Shown: positions 11,374-23,328, numbered from the stretch's first letter. The stretch: 64,000 nt of DNA from Cephalopachus bancanus (GCA_027257055.1 JAPVLO010000133.1:8171501-8235500); one strand, 5' to 3'. Program-made: numbers and translations. Notes: generated from the sequence alone by a model not told the origin.

Positions 11374-12622
11374 GTAGGGAGGCCCGCAGTGCCCACCCAT
11401 GCTCTGTCCTCATGCAGACCACAGGTCTCCTCTAAAGCCTGGGGTCTTCGCCCCACAAGCCTGTCCAGGATGCTGAAGGAAAGCAGGTTTCCCTAGGCTC
11501 CTTCCTGCTACTTCTTCCTGTGCCTGCTTTCCTGCCACTCCCAGGGCCTTCGGCCAGTCCATCTGGACTTTCTCCCTGGTCACACACAGAGTGACTGTCA
11601 GACCTTCCCTCAAAGTAAACACTGGCTCTGAGGCAACAAGGAGTGGCAGGTTTGCCCAGAGCTGCCCGAGCCTTCTCCACTGTCACCCTCCGTGTGTTAG
11701 ATGAGCATCAGAAGCCATGACTGTTCAGTGCCTACAAAGGAAGTTGTGCCAGGTGTCCCCTGTGCCTGAGAGAAAAGGCGGGCTCTCAGATTGTCCTTGG
11801 CTGTCCAGTGTCGGATGTGATGGAGAGCAGAATGGCTGCTCAACTTCCCCTCGCCGTGTCCCACTTCCAAAGCCCCCCTGATCGCACAGTGCGATTTGAG
11901 AGTAAGGTAGGGCCTGGGGTGGAGAGGGTCAGGCCTACAGCAGAGGTGACTCTACCACAGGTTCTTAGGATGGAGTCTTGCTGTATCAGTCACAGATTTC
12001 AAAATAGTTTTGTTTTCCACTTTAGTCCTAATATGAGAATTAAGTCAGAATTAGTAGGGCTAAAAAGAAAGTTAAGAGATTGTTTTAACCATAATTAAAA
12101 TGTGGGCATAAGGAGTTTTCCGAGCAGTGACCAGCACTGCAGACCTTACCTAGTCCATGTTCTTGTTTGAGAGATGAACTTGCCATGGGTACAGTACGCA
12201 CTCATTCACTATGACAACACAGGACACACAATGACTTGTGCTTGTAAAAGTTTTCCCTACTGAATTCTACATGATCTCAATTTATAAAATAAGTACATTT
12301 TTAAAAAAATTTACTGTCATCAGCATATTCTGTCATACATCTCCATGGTGAAGCGAGGAACATACTAACCAGACTTACTGGAGATGTTCTTTTCGCCAAG
12401 TGACAGAATCCCACCAAGAACAATGCCTTTCTGATGGCGTATCCTTGTAGCGCAGCAATGATGCTGAGTGTAGGTAACTCCTCTCCCTTTTCCACTTCGT
12501 GGAGCCTTGATTTGCTAGTGCAGCAGTGATATATTCCTCTCCAGGCTGTCTGTCTACAGTGATTACAAAATAACACCTTGCACACAGACACAGCTCCAAC
12601 CCAGCCCTTCCTTCTCTTTCAG
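11374..12622. other. CALCR intron (1.25 kb)
   Basis: Intron with GTAGGG donor and TTTCAG acceptor. The first 600 bases are GC-rich with chance open frames on both strands. I recognise no repeat family. Confidence 0.7.
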
Positions 12623-12664
12623 GGATTCTTTGTTGCGACGATCTACTGCTTCTGCAACAATGAG
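12623..12664 (+). CDS. CALCR: CALCR 42-bp exon: TM7 core
   Basis: A 42-base exon encoding exactly 14 residues, GFFVATIYCFCNNE. It supplies the cytoplasmic half of TM7 and the first residue of helix 8. With the preceding codon it forms the QGFFVA motif of class B receptors. Both ends are phase 0 (CAG before 12623, GTGAGC after 12664), so skipping it would delete 14 residues and keep the frame. A calcitonin receptor form lacking 14 TM7 residues is known in rabbit. Confidence 0.96.
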
Positions 12665-15600
12665 GTGAGCCTGTGTCTCCTGTCACCTGTCACTGTCATC
12701 TGTCTCTGTGAAGCCAGCATCCTTCCATTTCCAGAGGGCTCCATGCACATTTCATGTGATCTCATTTCCACGGGTGGCCCATAGGGTTTTGTGACGAGCA
12801 GCGTGGTGTCTTTTCCACTGTTCCAGGCTGAGTCTTAACCATGGAGGTGTGGTGCACCTGCAGGCGGTAAACACACAGGCAGCTGAGTCATCACTTCCTT
12901 GGCTCATGCCTTGAACTGATAAGCACCTCCAGCAGCAATGGTGAAAGCTGCTCAGGACTCATCCCTGTGGGCTCTGGAAGCCCCAAAGCCGTGGGAGGAC
13001 AGAGCTGACACCCACTGTGCATACGAGGCCACTGCCTTCTTTCCCATTGCTTGGTGCTAGGATCATACCACTTACTCGACATTTTGAAAACCACTCTGAA
13101 AGTAGGATTCAAAAAAGATGATCTGATACATACTCCAGTATCCAAATCCATAGATCAGTAGACTCTAGTGATCTGTATAGCCAGTGTTCTCAGGGTTTTC
13201 AGCCAGAGTGCCCTTTCTTCCAACTAAATGTTGCCTGAGAGCCCCATCTAGAAAACATAAAAGTGAAACTGTTATGTCCTCAGATGTTTCTCCAAAGAAA
13301 CTCCAGGGCTTGAGGGGGCATGATTTGAAAGTCTTCTCACATGTCAAGTGAGAAATCTAAGCTTCAGAAAGACAATGTGACTTGCCCAATTCACAGACAC
13401 CATTGTGGTTATAACCAGGACTGAACACAGTTCCTGATTCCCAGTTAAATTAACTAAATCCCAATTAAATGTCTGTGACTCCTCCCTGGATTTTTGTTAG
13501 TACACTTTTTCTAGGACTTCATAACTTTTCAAAAGTATTCTTGAACGTTTTAAATCAATTCCAATTAAGAATAATTCCATCCAAGGCAAATCTTATTTTG
13601 TTAAGACATCAACATATTTTCCTGTAAGTAGAAACATGTTCTAACCATTATCAATTAACAATGTGTTCTCTCGTCTTTATTTCTTGTTTAAGGAATATTC
13701 AGTGAGCACCCAGAGTATCGCCTCTGTCTGTACCCATCTCCTGTACCCCATGGCAAACTTCTGAGACTCCCATTTCTCCTTTCTCATTAGTATGTTGTGT
13801 TCTTTCCTTTCTTCATCCATTCATCCATCAACTCAACCATATATTCGACAAAAAGGCATTGTGTATTCACTATTGATAGGGCTAGTGTAGCTCACAATAG
13901 AAATGAAAAGACATCCTTCTGTTACAGCTGATAAAATGTCTCTTTTTTTGAGAAAAACTAATCAATGAGTTTTTTTAAATGGTAAAAACTATTAAATGCG
14001 TAGGGCTTAAGTCATCCCGTGTTTATACCAATTTCTGTGAAAATCTATCCATGCCTTTTGAATCACTTTGGGTGGCATTCAAAATAAATTTTTGTATCTG
14101 AAATAATATCAAAATAGGAATGATATACAAACAAGCCTCAGGAGAGGTATGCTTGAAAACACTAGGGGATTGCATTTGCAAAGCACCACAATATTTAATG
14201 TGTCTTAACTGTGGTGTTTCATTGGCAGTGTCACATATAGAAGGCAAACACAGGGTGCTCCTGACAATAGAATGTCTCAAGCTCATTTGAGTATATGTTG
14301 TCTCTGTTTTTGGAAGCAAAGAAGCCATTTCCATATTCATTAAGAGCCTGTTACTGGGAGAGGGTACAAGTGTGGCATCTTTCATAGTGTAGACATTGTG
14401 TGCTGCGTCGAGTATATCACAGCCCCCTACATTTCAGGTGTCTGGGTCTCAGTCACACATGCGGCCTTCCAACATCCCATGCTGAACGCAGGCCGGGCAT
14501 GGCACACGCAGGAAGTGATCCCAGCTGCATCTGAGGCAGGGCTGTGATGGGGCCAGGCCCAGCTGGATGCTGAGCTTCGGCAGAGCTCTAGGGAGTGCCT
14601 GTGCCAGTTGTGCACTGGTGATATGGAGATGTTAATTTTGATCCATTATCACTATGTTATCAGTGATACCCATTATGAAAATGGATCACAGAGAGGGCCA
14701 ATGGGTAGACTGGAAGAGGTAAAGCAACAGGAAGCAGGAGACGACCGAGAGCACACACGTTTCAAGCGTGTCCCACAACAGCTGCTCCACATGTGTGGAT
14801 GTTGACTCTCAAGCACGTCAGTGCATCGTTAGGAATCTAAAAGACCTCAAAAAGGTTATTGCAGCTAAACAATGCCCAATGTGTTTCCAAGAAGCGGCTT
14901 ACAATGGAGAGCACCAACAGCCCCCTGTATCACCTCCCTTTCCATGTGCCTTGCGTGTGTTGTGGGTACAATCGCTGGTAGATCCAGGTGGTGTGCTCAG
15001 GAGGATCTCGACTGAGCAGTCAAGTGGAATGTGCAGACACCAGAAGTGTGCTCATTTGCTGTAGCTTCTCTTCCTTCAGGACCCTCCCAACCCTCCAGTC
15101 TCTACTGGTTCACAATAGTCTCTCTCTGGAAAACAGTCCAAGTCTCTTCGCTTGTCCAAGAGAGCAGCTGGTCACCAAGTATCCATGCGGCATCCCTGTG
15201 AGTTCAGGTTGACATCCCTTACTTCTGCGGACCCAGGAGGTCTTTCACTTTGAGCCTACCTGACCAGCCCTGAGCGGAAGAGGAGAGAGACCCACCACGG
15301 CCCTCCTCAGGCTCACGGTTCCTTCTTCCATGTCTCCAGAGGCTGGGAGCTCCTCTCCTTCCTCTGCAGCATGAGCACCTGTGACTCGGTCTTCTGTCCA
15401 CACTGTAGCCACTGCCCACGTGAGCCCCATGGCGCACAGGTGGAGGACCTGCAATGGCAGGACTGTGCCTTCAGGCTCCTTAGCACTGGAAGCTTTTGTC
15501 TTTGTCTCTTTTAAATAAAAATGGGTAGAAAGTGCTTTGCACTCAAGCACTTGTCACCTCCCAGCAAACAGGACAAGTCACCTCCCTCACCTGGAGGCTT

Positions 15601-16956
15601 TGTTTTCCCCATGGTGAGGTTACTGAACTGCCCTGCTTGCCATGTGCCATCCTGAGCAACACTGCTCTGCTGTGGAAAGATGGACCTCACCCGGCCAGGG
15701 CCACACCCACACCCGCTTGCCTTGCTATCAGTGAATCACTGAACTTTGCCTTTCCCTGAGTAAAATCTTTAAAATTATATGACAAATACTAATCATTATC
15801 AGGAGAGATTGTTACGCTACAAAACGTCTTTGCCAGAGAAGCACTGAGTCGTCTGTTATACATATAGTTTTATAACATCAATAGGTTTTGCTGTCTTTTT
15901 ATCTTCTTTTAGATTCATACAAACATAAGGTAGATAAAATGGCTGTGTGCAATCAGTCAGATGATTTAGCTCACATTATATTTTCCCTAGATTGTTTCTC
16001 ACATTGAGCTGCCATATTCGAGTCTGGCAGCAGAATGAACTAAGGATGTTAACAAACTGATGCAACTATTCCGTATGTAATGTTGTCTTCTGTACCGAGC
16101 AATAGACACGCTTGGAAACACAGAATAGGTACTGTTGCAGTAATCTCTTATTTTTTAGTTTTGTTCAGCTATAGATAAATGGGAGAAGCTTGGAGACAAC
16201 AGGAGGGATGAGCTTTTCTAAGTTGAATTCAGGTCTATTTGACGCAGAGCGGGACAAGCAGGTTGCCTGAGAGTGTCACCCTTTCAGCTATGGCAGTTGT
16301 CATTTTCATTCTTAGAGCTTCCTGAGGTTGGCGTCTTCTCTGCCTCTTGTTTTCAAGATGAAATTCACCATATTCATAAAACAAGTCTGGCACTTTGTTC
16401 ACATGTCAGAAGTCTTTCAAGAGAGATTGAAACCTGGTTCTTGAAAGGCTGTCACTGCATACCCGCCCCCAAGCTAAGTTGGAGAAGGAAAGATCCATAG
16501 TAGGAGGCCATCATCATAAATCCAGAACTGTGCTGTGGCTTACATGTGTGTCTTCATGACCAGTAATGTGTAGATGTGCATAAAACATCTGTCTTATCAG
16601 GGGTATTTAAGAAGTTCCTTAAACCTTTCTCCTAATATGGCATGCATGACACATTGACCGTGAAACCAAATCAGCTTTTATTCAGTGACTGTAAAAGCCA
16701 AAGAAGAAAGCGTTGCCCAAAATTAGCAAATACTTTTGCCAGGGGTCATCCAGGTGGGTGACTCTGTCATTCAGTTTGCACGTTCTTCTTCCAGATGGTG
16801 CAGTACCCAGCACAGGACATACAGCACTGCCCTGTGGATCAGAATTGCAACTCAACCCCCTTTGAGCTCAGATGGGCTCTGAGAATAGCGCTCTTATACT
16901 TTGGAGGGGTTCCTTCTGACCATCATAAGAAAACCAGGCTCCCTTTTGTCTTCCAG
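12665..16956. other. CALCR last intron (4.3 kb)
   Basis: Intron with GTGAGC donor and TTCCAG acceptor. A MIR fragment lies near 13.4 kb. The 14.4-15.7 kb part is GC-richer and ends in an AATAAA-containing stretch near 15.5 kb, but no protein is recognisable on either strand. The rest is unrecognised. Confidence 0.65.
13345..13445 (+). mobile_element. MIR fragment
   Basis: It contains 'GAAATCTAAGCTTCAGAAAG', 'GTGACTTGCCCAATTCACAG' and 'ACCAGGACTGAACACAG', the order of the MIR core and 3' part (GAGGCTCAGAGAGG, TGACTTGCCCAAGGTCAC, CCGGGATTCGAACC). Confidence 0.7.
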
Positions 16957-17190
16957 GTCCAGACCACCGTGAAGCGCCAATGGGCACAGTTTAGAATTCA
17001 GTGGAGCCAGCGCTGGGGCAGGCTCCCCTCGGGCCGCTCGGCCCCCCGCGCTGCCCCTGCCGCAGAGCGGGATGACATCCCTGTCTACATCTGCCATCAG
17101 GAGCCCAGGGAGGCGCCGGCCAACAACCGTGGCCAGGAGGCCATCGAGGCCATCCCGCTGAACGTCATCGAGCAAGAGTCGTCCGCGTGA
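16957..17190 (+). CDS. CALCR: CALCR terminal coding exon: helix 8 and C-tail
   Basis: This exon contributes 77 codons plus a TGA stop at 17188-17190. [16 protein letters not shown] is amphipathic helix 8 and the proximal tail. The rest is the cytoplasmic tail that controls internalisation and interacts with filamin and arrestins in family members. The tail end, [11 protein letters not shown], is strongly conserved. The middle is the most diverged part of the gene: [16 protein letters not shown] replaces the human Ala-rich run as I remember it, and [16 protein letters not shown] also differs. The acceptor is CAG at 16954-16956. The high local GC content, especially CGG/CCC codons, is notable against the AT-rich flanks. 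Confidence 0.96.
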   Translation, partial: VQTTVKRQWAQFRIQWSQRWGRLPSGRSAPRAAPAAERDDIPVYICHQEPREAPANNRGQEAIEAIPLNVIEQESSA

Positions 17191-17729
17191 ATGTGAAGCA
17201 AGCAGCATTGTGATCACCAAGCCGCCACTCCTGGGGAAAGAGCGACCATCATCTGCTGTGATCCCATCCCCCCAGGAACTGAACACATCATCCGTGAAGA
17301 ATTACCAAGTGACTCTGTCCATCGTGAACCTGCAGAAAGCTCTTCTTGGTACTATTGCTTTGGGAGACAGTCTGGACATGGCGTCTCCCTCTGCAACTCG
17401 TGAACTCCATCATCCATCCAGGCTGAGAGGCAAACGCTGCCGGTGTGCACGCAAAGTGTCCGAGGAAGACACGTGGGGTGGCCCTGTTCAGACACAGGGC
17501 GTTTCTTGTTCATCTTGAGCCATTTGTACCTTTGAAAAATGAAAGTCACCTTCAGCATTTTTCTCATTCACTGTAGATTTTGAATTAGAATATTTCTGTA
17601 TTTGGCTAGCAATCTGATTTTTAATTTTCTTAATGTCAATCAATTCTGGTCATCTCAGATGTCTTACCATCCACACGGTGGAAACCACACAAGTTACATG
17701 ACCTCTGCCCCACAATGAGGCTTTAAGAG

Positions 17730-17774
17730 AAAGATGACTGGGGTATGTGAGGAAAAGATGACTGGGGTATGTGA
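17730..17774. repeat. 24-bp-period duplication in CALCR 3' UTR
   Basis: The 20-base string AAGATGACTGGGGTATGTGA occurs within 17730-17750 and again within 17754-17774. The copies are identical, so the duplication is recent or conserved. Confidence 0.9.
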
Positions 17775-18437
17775 CCTGCATTTAGCAGGAAGATGTAACA
17801 CTGTAGGGAAGAGAGCTTGAGACGCAGGTTGCTGGAAACACTGCCTGCATGGGTTTAGATCCTCCTGTCACTGGGCAGGCCCCAAGTGCTGCGAGAAATT
17901 GGTCTTAACGCTAAGGTGCTTTGGGTGCTGACACTGATAAGTGGGGAGGTCACAGAGCCCATCACTAAATTCTTCACAAAACTGCCAAAAACAGAATTCT
18001 TAGTGCAAGAGAAGACTCTCTTTAGAGAGAGTTTTCCACTTTCCTAAGTTCAGGATTTGTAAAGCAAATCACTCCAGGGTTTATAAAGATTACCTCTCGC
18101 CCTTGGGTGCTATCTAGCCGCAAAAGATAAATTCGTTGAAGACTGGTAATTAAAGGACTCAATACAAGCCCACTAACTGCCTTTCACCCGGCATCAAAAC
18201 TTACCAGGATCTCAGTCTTTTCCAGGAGGATTCAGGAAGGCTAATTAGAAATCAGTTTGTACTTGACCTCCTGTTTGCTGCAAATAGCAAAATAGGAGAA
18301 GGAAAAAAATATGACAGCTACAAATTCAACCATCTATCAATTCATGTTAAAACAACAGTAGAGTTTCTCATGAAAACCCAGTATTACATTCACACACCTC
18401 TTTTTCCTTCCCAGTGTAAAGTTTCTTATAGTCCCAG

Positions 18438-18443
18438 AATAAA
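18438..18443 (+). terminator. Candidate CALCR polyadenylation signal
   Basis: AATAAA, about 1.25 kb after the stop codon, followed by a GT-containing stretch. It is the first canonical hexamer I find downstream of the stop. Confidence 0.45.
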
Positions 18444-18460
18444 CCAGTATCATTACTGGC

Positions 18461-20620
18461 ACCTGAAATTAATTTGTGACTCTGTCTTGGTGATCAGAGT
18501 TGCCATTATTTAATCTGTATGCTAAACAAGGAAATACATTGAAACCCTCCAAATTTCAAGTCCCATCTACATCATCTTACGCCATTGCCATTTGTAAGTG
18601 ATTTAGTTGTGGAAAGACAATACATTGAATTGTTCTGGTTACATATTTAGTGCACCCAGAGAAAATTATATTTTGCTAGTGACGATGTATTTTGGATACT
18701 AAAGTGGCTTAAGTCTCCTTTACGGAATGTAAGGGAGGAGTCAAAGAGAAGGTATTTTTCCAATCACAGTGTTATGTAGTAATGTTCCTATTTTTGTTTA
18801 CAAACATGGAAAACAGAGTATTTCAGGCAGCTCTAGTACAAATGTGATAATATATTGAGAAATATTTTAGATGTTATTATGCTAATAGGGGCTGAAGAAA
18901 ACAAAATAGCTTATTATAGAATTGCACAGTTTTGCCAAAATTATATGAAATGCTTATGCTATGTATATGTATAAATTAATACAGAGTATGTTAAAAGCAA
19001 AAAGATGTATATTTGCATATTTTTCTATAGAAATATATTATTCATCCTTCCATCCATGCATCGTGTCTCCTGCTCATCCATGTGCTTCTCATTGCAGCCA
19101 AGTGCTATTGACATCCCATTGTGTTTGTACTGCAAGGGGCGGGGGTGGGGATGGAGGGGGATTGACCTAAAAGTACAGCTTAGAAACCATGCGCAGGAAT
19201 ATCAAGGTTCTTACGCCCATCAGTGTAACCATCTTCAGGCTTCGATTTGCCTGTAAACTCAGTGACACAGGTCTCACACCCTTGATAACGCAAAAACCAC
19301 ACACAACTGTCAATCAACATTGCACAGGTTTGGGAAGTGTAACAAGGAAATCTAGGGCAAGAAACTATGATATCCTTTTATTGCCCTTTTTTCCCCCATT
19401 ATTTTGGGACCAGATTTGATCTGTTCAACATAATGTCAGATGGTTCAAATTATTCTAATCACTGGTTTTTAATGTAGTTTGGGAGATAGACGAAGGCTGG
19501 AAGGAAGGGAAGTAATTAATAATCGTGAGACTGCAGAAGGGCCACTAGTGGAAGGATTTTCAGAGGGAAAAATGAGGATTAAGTGAGAACTGTGCAGAAG
19601 TGATCTGTGATAGCATCTCATCACGTGATAGCATCCAAAATGGTTGCCCCAGATCCAGGGAACTTGTTTAGAAAGGATATGCAAGGGATACAGCTTTCCC
19701 TTTACATTCCAGAGGGCAATACAGACAGCAATTATTATCCTTGAGACCTTGAAGAACAAAAGGAATTCCCATCATACCATAACATCTGATTCTTCAAGAG
19801 ATAAACTTGCCCTCAGATGGTCAGCTGCCCATCTGCTTCACTCCTACTACAAAGCGATCCAAAACAGGCCCTGTGGTGAAAAGGGACACCTGGGATCCAG
19901 AAGGAGGGAAAGGTGTAGAGACACATCTGGAGCACCATCATCACGGCACTGCCACCCTCTCATTCATGCCTCTACTCATGACGCATTGACTCATACACTT
20001 TCCATCTTGCTAAAAAATAGGTCTTTATTAACGGTGGTTTTCATGGAAAAGTTTCTTTGCAGTAGGGGCTGCTGCTTTTTCATGCAGAGGTAAAAATCAA
20101 AACCTGCTAAGTGACCCGGTACAAAGTGATGCATGCGGTGGGAGGTGGCAGCTGAGTGTGACCTTCTCTCCTCCTTAACACCGGGAGAGCTCCAGCTAGG
20201 AGAAATGCTCCCAGAGCAAGGTCTCTGCACAAAGGCTTAGTGTAGACTCGTCTTCTTGACCACAAGTCTAAAACAGTGGTCTTCCATTGGCTCCAAGACT
20301 GCAACTTAACTGCTTATCACAGGAGTTAGGCTTAAAGTAAGATTATTCATGAAGAAGAGAGAGCAGAAACCACATTTAGAAAAGCATCAGGTAAACTCAG
20401 AAGGAGATTCTATTTGCTGTTTTGACAGAGTGAAAAAGGTGACTTACTCCTAACTTCAGCATATGTAAAATTGATTATACTGAACTAATAACATATGTAG
20501 GATGGTGGTTACGGGAAACAATCATGGAAACATGTGGAAGAGGGGGATAATAGGTGCCAGTGAGGGCAAGGAAGGTAGAAAGGTCACATTGAAAAGTAAG
20601 AACTAACTACTTTCTTCTGG
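18461..20620. other. Intergenic region, unrecognised
   Basis: AT-rich sequence to about 19.1 kb, then mixed. An AATAAA on the - strand near 20.03 kb follows a stretch of unremarkable sequence on that strand. I could not link it to any gene. No repeat family was recognised with confidence. Confidence 0.5.
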
Positions 20621-20627
20621 ACAGGAT

Positions 20628-20696
20628 TGCCAGAGACCAGCTCCAGCCGGGTTCAGGATACCCCAAAGTTGGAGACGGCATCAGCAATTGGGGGGA

Positions 20697-20738
<42 letters not shown>

Positions 20739-21511
20739 AGAAAGAAAGACTGGACTCCAGTCTAGTGTAGAAGCGATGTGTGTTTTATTGAGAATTACAA
20801 CGGGTCTTTTATACACAAAGTCAGATGTGGGAGGGGCGTCCTCCACCCACCAGAAACCTTAATCCATGAAAACTTAATCAATGATTGCCTTTAAACCCTT
20901 TTCATATGATAATCTTAAAATCCCATAACAAAGGATAACCTAATCCGTGACTGACATATTCTATAAACCTTTTTCATCCTAAACTGATTGATTTATGCCA
21001 AGTTAAACAATTCTATAGAAGCTTAAGTATTTACTTTACAAATGAAAGTGGCCCATCCCAGAATGTTTGGAATGTGGCCCAGTCCAAAGTTCACAGTGGG
21101 CTATCTGCAAGTAATCCAGCCGCATTCTTTCAATAGAATGGCTGTCTTCTAAAGCTATATTCTACACAATTTACACCTTATTCAACTTATGAATCCTGAG
21201 ATCACAACCCAGAAGCCTGTGACCAATACTAAGGCTCTTAGATGTGACCCAAGTTTGAATTGCAAGTTGTGTGAAAGCCGAAACTGCAGTTTGTGGAAGA
21301 ATGGGAGCTAATAGCTTCTAAAGTGAGCTTGTGTTCGTCTCAGTCTCAGAGTTTTTATGTTTGAGTTTATAGGAGCTTAATCTGGTTAGTGCTGAGTAGA
21401 AAGGGGGAGGAAATGGGGTCAATAGCTCCTGAACGCATCCTAGTGGTCTCGGGGTCAATGGCCCTTCCTGATCCCTAATGCTCAGTGGGCCTCCGTGGCC
21501 GGCTCCCAACA
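20628..21511 (-). mobile_element. Solo LTR of a class II (ERVK-like) endogenous retrovirus
   Basis: Read on the - strand, the element starts TGTTGGGAGCCGGCCAC and ends GGTCTCTGGCA, giving TG...CA ends. The start resembles IAP/betaretroviral LTR starts. It is flanked by identical 6-bp direct repeats CAGGAT at 20622-20627 and 21512-21517, the target-site length expected of class II ERVs. A polyadenylation-like AATAAA (TTTATT on +) lies near 20.78 kb, in the 3' part. A (GA)n tract lies inside at about 20699-20733. No gag, pol or env sequence is next to it, so it is a solo LTR left by recombination. Its subfamily is unknown to me. Confidence 0.85.
20699..20733. repeat. (GA)n microsatellite inside the LTR
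   Basis: About 17 GA dinucleotides, followed by an imperfect GA/GAAA stretch. It lies inside the solo LTR near its 3' end (in - strand orientation). Confidence 0.95.
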
Positions 21512-21517
21512 CAGGAT

Positions 21518-22426
21518 CAAGGATACTTCTGTGGTAATGAGATCTCTATCCTGGGACTCACTCCTCCATTTTCCTTAAATTCACCAGGACACACAAAACC
21601 AAGGCTGGCCTTTGACCCTTCTCCAGGAGACATTGGATACCAGTCACTCCAAGTACAGGAGTTCGCAGCACAAGAGAGCTAGACACCTGAGGAGGACAAC
21701 TAGTCCAGGAGACAGCTAACAAACTAAGCAAAGCATCCCATCTGCCAGAGTGATGGGAAACACTCATGAAAAATTCCAAATAAGCTTGCAAATGTAGACT
21801 GGAGGACTAGGAAAAGATATTAGTAATATATAAAGAAACAAGAAATCACACAAAGGAACCCAGTGGGACTACTTGTTATAAAAATGCAATCACTGAAATA
21901 ACATATGTTTAAAACCCTCCATAAGTCAAGATAAAGACCTCAAGCAGTGATAACTCCAAAATTGCCAGAGGAATGCCCCAAGCTAGAATTTGTGTTGATA
22001 TTGACAAGATTAGAATAAGAAGAGTTTAAGGTGACATGAGACAGGGTAAAGCATCCCCCTTTTAGGAAAAAGGGTAGAGATTTAGATAAAAGAAAACAAC
22101 ATGGGTGAGTAAGTATAGGTCTTAAGAAGTGTGACTAAGTCTTAATGTAACATCAATTATAATAAGGCGGCCATGGCCACCCAGTACAAACAGACTCTTG
22201 TATTGGGAAAAAAATCAAGACCTTACAAACAACAACAGACACGTATAAATCAAAAGGAAACACAGGCGATAAGATAAACACACATAAGACAAGAAGAAAA
22301 CAAAAGATTAAAAATGAACGTAAAAAGTAATGCTAGGGAAATATTAACCAAAAGAAACCGGGAGTCCTCTTTTAATATATGACTAAATAGAATGTAAGGC
22401 AAAAAAAATATCAGAAAGGAGAGTGT
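21518..22426. other. Intergenic, possibly old L1-derived
   Basis: An A-rich + strand with no gene. The base composition and the downstream L1 ORF2 remnant suggest an ancient L1 5' or ORF1 part, but I cannot place it firmly. Confidence 0.35.
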
Positions 22427-22782
22427 CCTAGTCCATTCAGGCTGCTGTAACAATGTACCTTAGACTGGGTAACTTATAAACAGGAGAAATGTGTTGCTCA
22501 CAGCTCTGGTGGCCAGAATGTCCAAGGCAAAGGCGCCAGAGGATTTGGTGTCTGGTGAGAGTCTATCCTTTATAGATGGCACCTTCCATGTGATCTTACA
22601 TGGTGGAAGGGGACAAGGGAACTCCCTCAGACCTCTTTTAGGGGTCACTACTTTCATTTATAAGGTAAGAGCCCTCATGACTTAATCATTTCCCAAATGG
22701 TCCACCTCTTAATACATCTCAATTTGGGATTAAGTTTTAACATATAAATTTTGGGAGAGCTCAAACAATGAGACCATAACAG
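22427..22782 (-). mobile_element. MaLR LTR (MST/THE1-like), antisense
   Basis: The + strand reads TGTCCTAGTCCATTCAGGCT, then 'TAGACTGGGTAACTTATAAA', 'GCTCACAGCTCTGGTGGCC', 'GGTGTCTGGTGAGAG', 'CCTCATGACTTAATCA' and 'AATTTTGGGAGAGCTC'. This is the reverse complement of a primate-type MaLR LTR, complete from end to end. No internal sequence is attached, so it is a solo LTR. Confidence 0.88.
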
Positions 22783-22784
22783 AC

Positions 22785-23328
22785 AGAAAAGGAAATTGTG
22801 TCTGAAAAAAAGAAATAATTGAACAAGATCATAACCACCATAAGCTCACATGTGCCTTAAAACAGCTTTAAAATATACCAAGCAATGCTGAGAGAACAAC
22901 AGGAGGAAACTGGTGACTTATCAACTGTAATTGAAGATTTTAACATAACTGTCTCAGAATTGCCCAGATCAAGCAAATAAAATATTAGCAGTATTATAAA
23001 CTACCTGAAACATACAACTATCAATCTAGAGCAATTAAAAACATCAAACTCTGTGCTCAAACAGGAAACATGCGTTCTTTATGGGTACATATGGAATGTT
23101 TATCAAACAGCCATATCTAAGACCATAAAGAAAACATTCATTAATTCCAAAGAATTAATACCCTACAGATTTCTGATCATAATGCAATAAAATTAATTAA
23201 CGGCAAAAATGGTAGCCCAAGTACTTGATATTGGAAACAATAAATATTTCTAAATAACTTACTTTTAAAAGGACTAAGAATTATAGAATGATTCCCATCT
23301 TATATGAGCAGCACATTCATTTTAGCTA
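22785..23328 (+). mobile_element. Old L1M ORF2 fragment
   Basis: 'GCTTTAAAATATACCAAGCAA', 'GATTTTAACATAACTG', 'TTTCTGATCATAATGCAATAAAATTA' and similar pieces match the endonuclease/linker part of L1 ORF2. Many stops and indels are present. It breaks off where the MER2-like element begins. Confidence 0.7.

Larger units (their letters stand above)
1..18460 (+). other. CALCR: CALCR gene, 3' half (calcitonin receptor locus)
   Basis: Gene-level entry. Six exons on this strand join in frame into the 7TM half of a class B (secretin-family) G-protein-coupled receptor. The product matches calcitonin receptor as I know it: TM3 motif [12 protein letters not shown]2 Cys-Trp pair, TM6 PLLG, and a C-terminus ending EQESSA. 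The receptor binds calcitonin, and amylin when paired with RAMPs, at the plasma membrane and signals mainly through Gs/cAMP. The 5' exons (signal peptide, hormone-binding domain, TM1-TM2) lie upstream of the window. Exon sizes are 154, 61, 67, 219, 42 and 234 coding bases, with phases that agree at every junction. The intronic microRNAs known from human CALCR (miR-489, miR-653) were not seen here and are expected further upstream. Confidence 0.96.
17191..18460 (+). other. CALCR: CALCR 3' untranslated region (end uncertain)
   Basis: The region directly follows the TGA stop. It has a small tandem duplication and AT-rich stretches. I end it just after the first clear AATAAA hexamer at 18438. A later variant end up to about 19.0 kb is possible, since human CALCR has a UTR of roughly that scale. 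Confidence 0.55.

Noticed and set aside
16795..17190. Start codon at 16795 as the beginning of a separate 131-codon gene
   Set aside because: The frame includes intron sequence before the acceptor CAG at 16954-16956. The real coding part is the last CALCR exon from 16957.
20025..20330. Possible 3' end of an antisense gene with AATAAA near 20.03 kb
   Set aside because: Frames on this strand are short, with no recognisable protein and no splice-consistent upstream exon. A hexamer alone is not enough.
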